A stretch of 64,000 nt of DNA, from assembly GCF_023243115.1 (NCBI RefSeq), contig NZ_CP085081.1:1612001-1676000 (forward strand), read 5' to 3'. Position 1 is the first letter of the stretch. Every line of letters begins with the position of its first letter. The stretch comes from Sediminicoccus sp. KRV36. GTDB lineage: Bacteria > Pseudomonadota > Alphaproteobacteria > Acetobacterales > Acetobacteraceae. The notes beneath the pieces are model-generated. The model had not been told where the DNA came from. It searched no databases and worked only from the letters and a program-made list of their open reading frames with translations. The position numbers were made by a program, and so were the translations under genes. Below are positions 19,601-27,255 of this stretch, piece after piece.

Positions 19601-20533
19601 CAGGTGCACACATCCGGCACGCGCGCGGCGATCGAGACCTCGGCGCAGTTGCTGGGCCTGCTGCTGGACCCCTGGCGGGCCGAAGGCGAGGCAGCGGGGC
19701 GCATGCGGGTCTGGGCCAGCGGCTTTGGTGGCGGCGGGCGCCGCGGCGGCGATGGCGGCACCGGCAGCAATGCCGTGACCGGGGGCGGCGGCGGCGTGGC
19801 GGCGGGGGCGGAAATCCGGCTCGCCGCCGGGCTCAGCGCCGGCTTCGCCATGGCCGGCGCGGGCACCCAGATGAGCCTGGCGGGCGGGCTGGGCAGGGCG
19901 GAATCCAGCCAGGTGCATGGCGCGCTCTACATGACGGGCGCGCGCGGGCCGCTGCGGCTGGGCGCCGCGCTGGCCTATGGCGGCGCCGATGTCACCACGC
20001 GGCGGCAGGCCGGCTTCCTCGGGGCGGGCAATCTGAATGGGCGCTACACCTCCCACGGGCTCGCGATGCGGCTGGAGGCCGGCTGGGAATGGGCCGGGCC
20101 GATGGGGGTGACCTTCACCCCCGGCCTCGCTTTCCAGGGCGGCTGGTTCGAGACGCCGGGCTTCACCGAGCGCGCCACGGGGCCGCTGGCGCCGGCCGCC
20201 CTGAATCTCTCCGGCCGGACCCAGGCGCAATCGCGCATCGAGCTCGGCCTGCGCGCGCAGACGCCGCTTTCGGCCCAGCTTTCCGCCTTCGGCCGGGTGG
20301 CCTGGGCCGCCTATCTGCAACGCGATGCGACCATCGGCGCGCGCTTCGCGGGCCTGCCGGCCTCGGGCTTCCAGGTCACGGGGGCGCGGCCCGACGCGCA
20401 TGCGGCGCTGCTCTCCGCCGGGCTGGATTGGCGGCTGAATGCGGCCTGGAGCCTGACCGGGCGGCTCGATGCGGAGCTTTCGGCCAGCACCTCGCTCCTC
20501 GGCGGCACGGCCCGGCTGCGCTATGAATTTTGA
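13619..20533 (+). CDS. Giant autotransporter with passenger-associated strand repeats
   Basis: A 2304-residue type V secreted protein. Residues 1-23 form a signal peptide ending in ALA. Residues 24 to about 230 are Gly/Ala-rich. About 18 passenger repeats of roughly 30 conserved residues follow (theme LTLTGANTYTGTTTI-AGTLQIGNGG) up to about 1810. Next comes the junction PGNSIGTISIAGNLTL, then a C-terminal beta-barrel of about 275 residues ending in Tyr-Glu-Phe, a typical outer membrane terminus. I chose the GTG at 13619 because AGGAG lies five bases upstream and the signal peptide starts there; the frame opens at 13580. The passenger should be a long beta-helix. The role is likely surface adhesion or aggregation. 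No protease triad is seen. Confidence 0.93.
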   Translation: MPRFLLALLTTTALIGGAGAALAQGGAGGSGLGGAGGANSNFSAGAPGTNDALNGGGGGGAGDTGGAGGAGDGPGGAGGTGPGLSGAAGAPGTNAGAGGGGGAHGLVDFALPTSAVTGGAGGAGGAATGAGAGGGGGGAGAAGLVFIPFGNAGTLFDSITGGAGGAGGATAAGQGGQGGRGGTGIVFTAPDGISVQIQANVSGGQGGAAGAGGGSPGAPGLGGAGIEGSSLTITLGATLAGGLSGDGLLRASALELTGGANLLILGAGGALEGGIALSGFAALDVAAAADATISGVISGLGSLSKVTAGTLTLSGANSYSAGTSLLAGTLALGDAAALGTGLVTLGDATLRADLDASLANDLRINLGAGATIAAATGTTLTLTGALTPAGSSTLSFGAAGLAGNIIAGFNTVDVADAASAALVIAAGTVTAGGFAFNALIASAAGTTIRAGATLDLNGQMSSIANLQGAGTLTNTNLVRIGAGSFAGAITGAGGSLEKFGAGTLTLTGTNTYTGTTEISGGTLRIGDGGSTGTLGGGAVINDGALVFNRADAVTVANVISGSGSVTQMGGVLTLASANSYTGGTAITAGTITLGNIGALGSGAVSISNGALVSQVTGSLANAIGLTDGATAMIGAATGQTLTLTGGLSLRPGSTLTIGSATETGTVVASLAASDFFSPATLALNVAGGTLRAGNLVLNQLTQGAASVTIAAGATLDFGGFIGTIGNLQGAGTLTGTAPTQISAGQFAGVIAGTGGFDKVGAGTLTLTGANTYAGVTTISQGTLRIGPGGQLSGGGVTNNAALVFARDDVVTLGNAISGSGTLTQAGAGTLILTGANTHTGLTTINAGGTLQIGNGGGSGQISAGAVLNNGALVVNRGDAVTLGNAISGTGSLTQAGPGTLILTGDNSYTGGTTIQAGSTLQVGAGGSTGSLGSGPVNVAGALSFNRSDRYVQSGDISGEGSLRVRSGELVLTGDNALDRVTIDAGAALRIGDGGRAGYLGSNDGGAPPSLFVTNGGTLIYNRSDSTFFSGSVEGPGALRVASGSMTLLLDSRFGAGVTIATGAELVVSGLGRGGGPARLFADVANEGVLRFARQSNSFTTQSGLVSGSGSVVVSGMVYWEAAGTHTGGTTITEFGLLRLGRGGTSGSVSGDVLNRGTLFFDRSDPVTFGGVISGTGQIRIAGDVTLTGANSYAGSTEIGAGATLRIGDGGGSATVGAGAIVNDGSLILNRSGILTVPGAISGSGQLVQVGGGTTILTGANSYSGTTTISAGILQIGNGGAPGSLGTGAVVNNAQLVFNTSGGMTVANAISGTGNLTLMGGGILGLTGANTYSGTTTIAAGTLQIGNNGTSGTLGTGDVVNNGRLLFNRQDSVTFAGAISGTGRLIQGSSGGGTTTLTGQLSYTGPTEVVAGTLAFTNNSLFATQRTSVIIQTGGTLDLSGITGGVTSNIGSLRAFGRLNLPSGTAEAPGQLKVASGSEESFVVGPISGATGRLVVSGGTLALGADNTYRGGTVLQDGATLQLGLGGTTGSIQPGLTMIGFGNTLAFNRSDTVTSDIALDGFNNLTQKGPGTLILTGNSLHLGTTTISAGTLQIGNGGTDGSLGPLTAIVNNGTLAFNLSGIAGAGNSISGTGNLVQMGPGTLILTGTNSYSGTTTIAAGTLQIGALTPSGSLGSGAVINDGTLVFERIDAVTFANAMSGTGALRLNFGTVTATGALDHTGGTTIGAGARLNIGNGGTTGSLAGNVVNNGTLAFARSDTVTFAGVISGPGGLQQNGTGNLILAGANTYTGPTIVNAGTLSVNGSIAGSSGVIVNGGALGGTGQIPGLMVAAGGSLSPGNSIGTISIAGNLTLSAGSTTVIEVEGARADRIQVAGLATLGGALRLVPLGGPYVFNAPYVLIRAGAVTGQFATVSTEGSFGAGVTTRVTSTADAVELQLTPAPLASAPTLSGGTANQRAVARGLDAAVASGADVSALFPLYNLAAGAMPRGLDQLSGQVHTSGTRAAIETSAQLLGLLLDPWRAEGEAAGRMRVWASGFGGGGRRGGDGGTGSNAVTGGGGGVAAGAEIRLAAGLSAGFAMAGAGTQMSLAGGLGRAESSQVHGALYMTGARGPLRLGAALAYGGADVTTRRQAGFLGAGNLNGRYTSHGLAMRLEAGWEWAGPMGVTFTPGLAFQGGWFETPGFTERATGPLAPAALNLSGRTQAQSRIELGLRAQTPLSAQLSAFGRVAWAAYLQRDATIGARFAGLPASGFQVTGARPDAHAALLSAGLDWRLNAAWSLTGRLDAELSASTSLLGGTARLRYEF

Positions 20534-20565
20534 CGCCGCGCGCTGCGCATGGGAGTGCATCCCGT

Positions 20566-21216
20566 GTGACCGACCTCGCATGGGACCCCTGGCAGGATTT
20601 CGACGCCGCCGCTGATCCGGGCCCGCCCTTCGGCGCCCGCTACCCCGCGCGCATGCCGGATGGCCGCTTCCTGCATCTGCCCATCCGCCCGATCGGCGTG
20701 GCCGGGCTGATCGCCACCCAGGCGAGCTTTCCCGTGGTGCATGCGCTGGCCGGCTGGATGGCTGAGGCAGCGGCCCCCCTGGGCGCCGAGATGGTGCTGG
20801 GCCTGCCCACCCTCGGCCATGTCTTCGCCCCCCTGCTGGCCGAGCGGCTGGGCCATGCGAACTGGGTCGCCGCCGGCTATTCGCGCAAGCTCTGGTACGA
20901 GGAGCGGCTGAGCGTGCCCATGCGCTCCATCACCACGACGGCCGAGCGCCGGCTCTGGCTCGATCCACGCATGCTGCCGCGCCTGGCCGGGCGCCGCGTG
21001 CTGCTGGTGGATGATGTGATCTCCTCCGGTTCTTCGGCGCAGGCCGGGCTTGCGCTGCTGGCCGCGGCGGGGCTGCGCCCGGTGGGGCTTTGCGTGGCCA
21101 TGGTACAGACCCGCGCCTGGGCAGCGGCCTGGCCCCGGGAGATTCCGGTGATCAGCGTGTGCGAGACGCCAGGCTTTCGCCAGACCCCGGCCGGATGGTG
21201 GCCCGGGCCTGGCTGA
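20566..21216 (+). CDS. Phosphoribosyltransferase family protein
   Basis: A 216-residue type I phosphoribosyltransferase-fold protein. The PRPP-binding loop VLLVDDVISSGSS is clear at about residues 143-155. It may be a purine or orotate salvage-like enzyme or a regulatory relative; the substrate hood is not diagnostic. I chose the GTG at 20566. The same frame opens at a TTG at 20530 inside the end of the autotransporter gene, so a slightly longer form is possible. It may be cotranscribed with the autotransporter. Confidence 0.8.
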   Translation: MTDLAWDPWQDFDAAADPGPPFGARYPARMPDGRFLHLPIRPIGVAGLIATQASFPVVHALAGWMAEAAAPLGAEMVLGLPTLGHVFAPLLAERLGHANWVAAGYSRKLWYEERLSVPMRSITTTAERRLWLDPRMLPRLAGRRVLLVDDVISSGSSAQAGLALLAAAGLRPVGLCVAMVQTRAWAAAWPREIPVISVCETPGFRQTPAGWWPGPG

Positions 21217-21248
21217 TCACGCTCCCATCGGATCAGCTCCCCACCTGA

Positions 21249-21380
21249 CTAGGTCAGGGCCGAAAAGAGCGGCGTCAGCGCGAGTGCTGCCATCAGCGCG
21301 ATCAGCCCATAGGCGATGATGCTGCCCCAATCGGGGCCTTTGCCGCGCGGGGGAGGGCTGGCTTTCGGGGGGAGCACCAT
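21249..21380 (-). CDS. Small single-pass membrane protein, 43 residues
   Basis: A 43-residue open frame with a Pro/Lys-rich N terminus (MVLPPKASPPPRGKGPDWGS), one hydrophobic helix rich in Ile, Leu and Ala, and a short tail. A weak AGGA is upstream of the ATG. It sits in an otherwise empty gap, convergent with the phosphoribosyltransferase gene. The function is unknown. The topology would place the basic N terminus inside the cell. Confidence 0.55.
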   Translation of the reverse strand: MVLPPKASPPPRGKGPDWGSIIAYGLIALMAALALTPLFSALT

Positions 21381-21552
21381 GCGCGGGGTCCTGTCTCGTC
21401 TGTCCGGGGGGCAGGTCGCAGCCTAGCCCATATTTTCAGTCATAGGCATTCAATCAACATGCGCTGGTTAATAATTCCTGAAAGCCTGGCCGTTTCGCGC
21501 GCGGCCGAAAGCGGTAAGCTGCCGCATCGCCCCTCCCCAGGAGTTCCCCGCC

Positions 21553-22938
21553 ATGCGCCCCAATTCCCTGCACGCCGCCGATATCGCCCATTTCGTGCAT
21601 CAGCAGACCGACCTCGCCGATCACGGCGAGCATGGCGCGGTGCTGATGGCCCGTGGCGAGGGCGTGCATGTGTTCGATACGGAAGGGCGCGAATATATCG
21701 AGGCGATGGCGGGGCTCTGGTGCGCCTCGCTCGGCTTCTCGGAGAAGCGGCTGGCGGATGCGGCCTACAAGCAGCTGCTTTCGCTGCCCTATTACCACAC
21801 CTTCTTCCAGAAGGGGCATGAGCCCGCCGTGCGCCTGGCGGAAAAGCTGATCGAACTCGCACCTCCCGGCCTGACGCATGTGCTGTTCCAGTGCTCAGGC
21901 TCGGAGGCGAATGACGCGGCGATCAAGCTGATCTGGTATTACAACAACCAGCGCGGCAAGCCGGCCAAGAAGAAGCTGATCGGCCGCATCCGGGGCTATC
22001 ACGGCAATACCGTCGCCACCGCCTCGCTCTCCGGCCAGCCGCACATGCAGGCGGATTTTGACCTGCCGCTGGGGGATCGCTTCCTGCACGTCTCCAACCC
22101 CAATTATTACCGCTTCCATGAGGAAGGCGAGACGGAGCTGCAATTCTCGCGGCGCTGCGCGGCCGAGCTGGAAGCGCTGATCGAGCGCGAGGGGGCGGAC
22201 AACATCGCCGCCTTCTTCGCCGAGCCGGTGCAGGGCGGCGGCGGCGCCATCACCCCGCCCGAGGGCTATTTCCAGGCCATCCTGCCCATCCTGAAGCAGC
22301 ACGACATCCTGTTCGTGGCCGATGAGGTGATCTGCGGCTTCGGCCGCACCGGCAACATGTGGGGCTGCGACACCTATGGCGTGACACCCGACATCATCAC
22401 CTGCGCGAAGCAGCTGACGGCGGCCTACCAGCCGCTTTCGGCCACGCTGATTTCGGGCCCGATCCATGAGGCGCTGATCCAGGGCTCGAAGAAGCATGGC
22501 AGCTTCGGCCATGGCTTCACCTATGGCGGCCACCCGGTGGCCTGCGCCGTCGGGCTGGAAACGCTGGCCATCTATGCCGAGCGGGACATGGTGGGGCATG
22601 TGCGGCGCGTCTCGCCCGCTTTCCTCAATGGCCTCGCCGCCTTCCGCGATCATCCGCTGGTGGGCGATGTGCGCGGCGTGGGGCTCATCGCCGGCGTAGA
22701 GCTGATGGCCGACAGGAAGACGCGCACGCCCTTCGCGCCCGGCCAGAAGATCGGCGTGCTGGTGCAGCAGAAATGCCATGAGGCCGGCCTCGTCGTGCGC
22801 GCCATCGGCGACCGCATCGCCTTCACCCCGCCGCTCATCATGACGGAGGCGGAGATCGCCGAGATGTGCCGCCGCTTTGGCCAGGGGCTGGACGCGGCCT
22901 GGATGGCGATGCGCGAGGAAGCCAGCGTCCCGGCGTAA
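21553..22938 (+). CDS. Class III aminotransferase (omega-amino acid/polyamine type)
   Basis: A 461-residue PLP enzyme of the ornithine-aminotransferase fold. The PLP Lys is K286 in CAKQLTAAYQPLS, and D257 in ADEVICGFGRTG pairs with the pyridine nitrogen. CSGSEAND binds the phosphate. It resembles omega-amino acid:pyruvate or putrescine aminotransferases. The exact amine is unknown. AGGAG precedes the start. It is a single gene; the 170 bp upstream is relatively AT-rich and probably holds its promoter. Confidence 0.9.
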   Translation: MRPNSLHAADIAHFVHQQTDLADHGEHGAVLMARGEGVHVFDTEGREYIEAMAGLWCASLGFSEKRLADAAYKQLLSLPYYHTFFQKGHEPAVRLAEKLIELAPPGLTHVLFQCSGSEANDAAIKLIWYYNNQRGKPAKKKLIGRIRGYHGNTVATASLSGQPHMQADFDLPLGDRFLHVSNPNYYRFHEEGETELQFSRRCAAELEALIEREGADNIAAFFAEPVQGGGGAITPPEGYFQAILPILKQHDILFVADEVICGFGRTGNMWGCDTYGVTPDIITCAKQLTAAYQPLSATLISGPIHEALIQGSKKHGSFGHGFTYGGHPVACAVGLETLAIYAERDMVGHVRRVSPAFLNGLAAFRDHPLVGDVRGVGLIAGVELMADRKTRTPFAPGQKIGVLVQQKCHEAGLVVRAIGDRIAFTPPLIMTEAEIAEMCRRFGQGLDAAWMAMREEASVPA

Positions 22939-23089
22939 GCCGTGGTCCCGCCTTGCGGCCTGGCAAGGCGGTTCGGGGCTGCGTCAGGACAGGGCGCTGG
23001 GGGCGTTTCACCGGCTTTGCTATCGGTGAAAAGGTTCCCGATCGCCGCATCTTTACCGGCCGGTAATGTGGTCGGGCGAAGATGCGGGC

Positions 23090-24790
23090 ATGAAAACGCT
23101 CCTTCAGCGCCTGCCGGCGCTCACTCTCGCGACGCGCATCGCGGCCGCGGGTGTTCTTGCCATCGGGCTGGCCGTGCTCGGACTGCAGGCCTGGTCCGTG
23201 CACAGCTTCCACGCCACCGAATCCGCCAGGTTGCAGCAGCGGCTGGAGCGGGATCTGCAATTGCTGGAATCGGTCACGGCGCAGCTTTCGGGCGGCGCCG
23301 CCTGGCGGCTGACGCCATCGGGCCAGCTCGCCCGGGGCGAGCGCGTCCTCGATGGCGCCAATGATGTGGTGGACATGGTCTCCCGCGCCGGGGGCGGGGT
23401 GGCGACCCTGTTCAAGGGCGATGAGCGCGTGGCCACCAGCGTGGTGCGCCCCGACGGCACGCGCGCCACCGGCACGCGGCTGGCCCCCGGCTCCGCCTAC
23501 AGCGCCGCGGTGACCGGCGGACAGACCTACCGGGGCGAGAATGTCATTCTCGGCACCAACCACGTCACCATCTACCAACCCATCCGCGATGCCGCCGGCC
23601 AGCAGATCGGCCTCCTCTTCGTCGGCCAGTCGCTGGCCGTGCTGGCCGCCATCGAGGCCCGGCTGGTGCGGGAGGGGCTGATCGCGGGCAGTGCCGCCCT
23701 GCTGGTCATGGGCTTGCTCGGCTGGTGGGTGATGCGGCGCATGCTGCGGCCGATGGATGACCTGTGCCGCCGCGTGGCCGGCATCGCGGCCGGCGATGTG
23801 GAATCGGCCGTGCCCCACGCCGGCCGCCGCGATGAATTGGGCGCCATGGCCCAGGCGATCGAGACGTTGCGCCAGGCCCGGCTGGAAACCCGCGCCGCCC
23901 GGGCCGAGGCGGAGGCGGAGCGTGGCCGCATGGAACTGGCCCGGCGCGAGGCGGCGCTGGCCAATGCGGCGGCGCTGGAGGCAGCCCTCGCCGAGGCTTC
24001 GGCCAAGCTGGGCGAGCGCGCCTCCCTCACGCTCGTGGCCGCGACGCGTCTTTCCGAACTCGCTGAGCGCGCCACGGGGCAGGCCAGGGCCCTGGGCTCC
24101 GGCTCCGAGGAAGCGACCGCGAATGTCCAGGCCGTGGCCGCGGCAGCCGAGGAACTGGCCGGCAGCATCGCGGAGATCACCCGCCAGGTGACCGATGCCT
24201 CCAACATTGCCGACCGCGCGCTGACCCAGGCGCAGCAGACCGATGCGACGGTGCGCGGCCTGTCCACGGCGGCGCAGCGCATCGGCGAGGTGGTGCGGCT
24301 GATCGAGACGATCGCGGCGCAGACCAACCTGCTGGCCCTCAATGCCACGATCGAGGCGGCGCGGGCGGGCGAGGCGGGCAAGGGCTTCGCCGTGGTGGCC
24401 GGCGAGGTCAAGAGCCTCGCCCTGCAAACCGCCAAGGCGACCGAGGAGATCGCCAGCCAGATCGGTGCCATTCAGGCGACGACGGAAGGTGCGGCCCAGG
24501 CCATTGGCGGCATTGGCGAGACGATCCAGCAGCTGCACGCCATCTCCAGTGCCATCGCCGACGGCATGGCCCAGCAGGGCGATGCGACGCGTGAGATCGC
24601 CCGGGGCGTGGCCCAGGCGGCGGCGGCCACCACGGGTGTCTCGGGCGGCGCCCATGCGCTGAGCGATGATGTGGCGCAGACCGACAGCGCCGCGCGGGAA
24701 TTGCGCGGGCTGGCGGGCGAGCTCGATGCTTCGGGGCGCTTCCTGCGGGAGGAAGTGACCGCCCTCGCGGCGCGGCAGCGCAACGCTTAG
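23090..24790 (+). CDS. Methyl-accepting chemotaxis protein with a single Cache-type sensor
   Basis: A 566-residue chemoreceptor: N-terminal membrane helix (about 10-34), a periplasmic region of about 145 residues resembling the Cache_3-Cache_2 type, a second helix near 198-220, HAMP, then the signalling domain with [12 protein letters not shown] and [16 protein letters not shown] prefer the ATG at 23090. An in-frame ATG at 23066 would add eight residues. Its C-terminal half is similar to the receptor at 8278-10251, but the sensors differ. The ligand is unknown. Confidence 0.92.
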   Translation: MKTLLQRLPALTLATRIAAAGVLAIGLAVLGLQAWSVHSFHATESARLQQRLERDLQLLESVTAQLSGGAAWRLTPSGQLARGERVLDGANDVVDMVSRAGGGVATLFKGDERVATSVVRPDGTRATGTRLAPGSAYSAAVTGGQTYRGENVILGTNHVTIYQPIRDAAGQQIGLLFVGQSLAVLAAIEARLVREGLIAGSAALLVMGLLGWWVMRRMLRPMDDLCRRVAGIAAGDVESAVPHAGRRDELGAMAQAIETLRQARLETRAARAEAEAERGRMELARREAALANAAALEAALAEASAKLGERASLTLVAATRLSELAERATGQARALGSGSEEATANVQAVAAAAEELAGSIAEITRQVTDASNIADRALTQAQQTDATVRGLSTAAQRIGEVVRLIETIAAQTNLLALNATIEAARAGEAGKGFAVVAGEVKSLALQTAKATEEIASQIGAIQATTEGAAQAIGGIGETIQQLHAISSAIADGMAQQGDATREIARGVAQAAAATTGVSGGAHALSDDVAQTDSAARELRGLAGELDASGRFLREEVTALAARQRNA

Positions 24791-24942
24791 CAGTCCTTGG
24801 CGGCGGGCCTCCGGCGGGAAAGCCGGTGACCCGCCCCTCTCTGCGATGACGGGGCAGACCACGGATTGAGGCCCGCCAGGGGCGCCCCCCGCGTTACCTT
24901 TCGCCGCCCGGCGCGAAACCTCCATGCGGGGCGCGCCGGCAC

Positions 24943-25016
24943 CTTCTGCAGGGCCGATCTTCTGCAAGGCCCATCTTCTGCAAGGCCCATCTTCTGCAAG
25001 GCCCATCTTCTGCAAG
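24943..25016. repeat. 16-bp tandem repeat, about 4.6 copies, upstream of msrA
   Basis: Unit CTTCTGCAAGGCCCAT repeats at 24943, 24959, 24975 and 24991, with a partial copy at 25007-25016. The first copy differs at two positions and the others are identical. It ends 50 bp before the msrA start, so it lies in the promoter or leader of msrA-msrB. The rest of the 24791-25065 gap shows nothing else recognisable. Confidence 0.95.
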
Positions 25017-25065
25017 ACGGTGCGGCGCCCTATCTGTGTCAGCACAAAGCAGGGAGCGCGGTCGG

Positions 25066-25620
25066 ATGGAATACGCAACTTTGGGTGGGGGCTGCTTCTG
25101 GTGCCTCGATGGCGCCTATCGCGACGTCGCGGGCGTGCATGAGGTGGTCTCGGGCTATGCTGGCGGGCATCAGGTGAACCCGACCTATGAGCAGGTCTGC
25201 GCCAAGCGCACCGGCCATGCCGAGGTGGTGCGCATCGGCTTCGACCCGGCCGTGGTCAGCTACGCCGATCTGCTGCGGATGTTCTTCACGCTGCATGACC
25301 CCACGACGAAGGACCGGCAGGGGGCGGATGTCGGCCCGCAATACCGCTCCATCATCATGGCCGAGACGCCGGCGCAGATGCAGACGGCGCGCGAGGTGAT
25401 GGCCGAGGTGACGGCAGCCGGGATCTGGGGCGCGCCGCTGGTGACGGAACTCGTGCCGGCCAGCATCTTCTACCCGGCCGAGGCCGAGCATCAGAACTAC
25501 TTCGCGCTCAACCCCTGGTCCGGCTATTGCCGCGCCGTGATCGCGCCGAAGGTCAGCAAGTTCCGCAAGAGCTTCGCGGACCGCCTGCGCGGCGCGGCCA
25601 CCCACAAAGTGGGGGCCTGA
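25066..25620 (+). CDS. msrA: Peptide methionine-S-sulfoxide reductase MsrA
   Basis: A 184-residue MsrA that reduces the S epimer of methionine sulfoxide. The catalytic motif GCFWC is at residues 9-13 (C10 nucleophile), followed by the family features SGYAGGH and GHAEVV. No signal peptide is visible, so it is cytoplasmic. AGGGAG lies nine bases before the ATG. It is followed three bases later by msrB, so the pair handles both epimers as one operon. Confidence 0.96.
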   Translation: MEYATLGGGCFWCLDGAYRDVAGVHEVVSGYAGGHQVNPTYEQVCAKRTGHAEVVRIGFDPAVVSYADLLRMFFTLHDPTTKDRQGADVGPQYRSIIMAETPAQMQTAREVMAEVTAAGIWGAPLVTELVPASIFYPAEAEHQNYFALNPWSGYCRAVIAPKVSKFRKSFADRLRGAATHKVGA

Positions 25621-25623
25621 GCC

Positions 25624-26043
25624 ATGTTCTTCGGCAAGAAGGCCAGCGCCACGGATTTCCCGATCCAGCGCAGCGAGGCGGAATGGCGGGCGGAGCTTTC
25701 CCCCGCCGCCTACAAGGTGCTGCGCGAACACGGGACGGAGCGGGCCGGCACCTCGCCCCTCAACGCCGAGAAGCGGCCGGGCGTGTTTCATTGCGCTGGC
25801 TGCGACACACCGGTCTTCGACGCCGACAGCAAGTTCGAGAGCGGCACGGGCTGGCCCTCCTTCACCAGCCCCATCCCCGGCAATGTGGGCGAGACGGAGG
25901 ATAACAGCTTCTTCATGCGCCGGGTCGAGGTGCATTGCGCGGCCTGCGGTGGCCATCTGGGCCATGTTTTCCCCGACGGGCCCGCACCCACCGGGCTGCG
26001 CTACTGCATGAACGGCGTCTCGCTGGCCTTCAAGCCGGCGTGA
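25624..26043 (+). CDS. msrB: Peptide methionine-R-sulfoxide reductase MsrB
   Basis: A 139-residue MsrB that reduces the R epimer of methionine sulfoxide. Four Zn Cys are present (C57, C60 in FHCAGC; C105, C108 in HCAACGG). C128 in RYCMNGVSL is the catalytic Cys. The motif ESGTGWPSF is also diagnostic. It starts three bases after the msrA stop and has no export signal. Confidence 0.96.
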   Translation: MFFGKKASATDFPIQRSEAEWRAELSPAAYKVLREHGTERAGTSPLNAEKRPGVFHCAGCDTPVFDADSKFESGTGWPSFTSPIPGNVGETEDNSFFMRRVEVHCAACGGHLGHVFPDGPAPTGLRYCMNGVSLAFKPA

Positions 26044-26134
26044 TTTGTGGCGGGGCCTGCGTATCGCCTTGAAATGGTCGGGTTTCTGGAGTTGATTGCA
26101 GTCTGTAACCCTTCCCGTGAAAGCCTCCTCCGCC

Positions 26135-27253
26135 ATGTGGCGCGCCGCCCTGCTTCTACTGCTCAGCACCACCCTGCCGGCGCATTCCGACACGGTTTAC
26201 GTCCTGAATTCGGGGGATGCCTCGATTTCGGTGGTGGATGCGGTGACGCGCGCGGAAACCCGCCGCATCCCCTTGCTGCGGGAGGCGCATCACATGGTGG
26301 TCAGCCCCGATGGGCGGGACCTGGTGGTGGGCGACAGCGGCGGCAACGAGCTGTTCTTCCTCGACCCCGCAAGCGGTGAAATCCGCCGGCGGGAGCGCAT
26401 CAGCAACCCCTATCACCTGGAATACAGCCCCAATGGGCGCTACCTCGTGGTGGCCTCCCTGCGGCGGGACCAGATTGACATCTATGATGCCGCGACGCTG
26501 GCGCTGCTGCAGCGCTTCCGCCAGCCGGACAAGCCCAGCCACGTCGCCTTCAGCCCGGATAGCCGCTTCGTCTATGTCACGCTGCAAGGCACCGGGCAGG
26601 TGGCCGCGGTGGACATGGTGACGCGCGCCACGCTCTGGATCCAGGAGGTCGGCCCGGAACCGGCCGGCATCATCTGGCATCGCGGCAAATTGCTGATCGG
26701 GCTGATGGGCCGCACCGATTTCGTGACGCTGGACCCCGAAACGCGTGAGGTGCGCAGCGCCTTCCAGGTCGGCCGGGGCGCGCATAACGTGTTTCCCGCC
26801 CCGGATGGCCGCACGCTCTATGCCACCTCCCGCGTGGATAGCCGCATCGCCGAGGTGGATGCCGAGACGCTTGAAGTGCGGCGCGTGTTCGACGTTCCAG
26901 GCGGGCCCGACTGCATCGCCTTTGACGCCGATGGCCGCATCTACGCCACGCTGCGCTGGGTGGGCAGGGTCCTCGTGCTGGATCCGCAAAGCGGGGAGCA
27001 GGCGCAGATCCGCGTGGGGCGCAGCCCGCACGGGATTTTCGTGATGCCGCGACGGCCGGGCCTGGGGGCTGATTTCGTCTTTGCCTCGGCCGGTGCGGTC
27101 AGTGGCAGCCGGCCCATGGCGCAGCCCGTGGCCGGCGGCGGGGCCGTGGCGCGCGTGGCCCCGGCGCCCCTGCCCAGCCTGGGTGGTGACATGGCGGTGC
27201 GTGTGAATGCAGGGCACCCGGCGAGCTATCCGGCCCGCCCCTCACTGCGCTGA
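26135..27253 (+). CDS. Exported YVTN-type beta-propeller protein
   Basis: A 372-residue protein with a cleavable signal (MWRAALLLLLSTTLPAHS, cut before DTVYVLN) and repeated beta-propeller blades of the YVTN/NHL type (for example VYVLNSGDASISVVD, LVVGDSGGNELFFLD, LYATSRVDSRIAEVD). It probably acts in the periplasm as a binding scaffold. No enzyme signature is seen. The frame also offers a GTG at 26117, but the ATG gives the cleaner signal peptide. It is two bases from the deacetylase gene, in one operon with it and the desaturase. Confidence 0.82.
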   Translation: MWRAALLLLLSTTLPAHSDTVYVLNSGDASISVVDAVTRAETRRIPLLREAHHMVVSPDGRDLVVGDSGGNELFFLDPASGEIRRRERISNPYHLEYSPNGRYLVVASLRRDQIDIYDAATLALLQRFRQPDKPSHVAFSPDSRFVYVTLQGTGQVAAVDMVTRATLWIQEVGPEPAGIIWHRGKLLIGLMGRTDFVTLDPETREVRSAFQVGRGAHNVFPAPDGRTLYATSRVDSRIAEVDAETLEVRRVFDVPGGPDCIAFDADGRIYATLRWVGRVLVLDPQSGEQAQIRVGRSPHGIFVMPRRPGLGADFVFASAGAVSGSRPMAQPVAGGGAVARVAPAPLPSLGGDMAVRVNAGHPASYPARPSLR

Positions 27254-27255
27254 GC

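Noticed and set aside
24943..25016. CRISPR-like array
   Set aside because: Units are only 16 bp with no spacers between them, and no cas genes are present; it is a simple tandem repeat.
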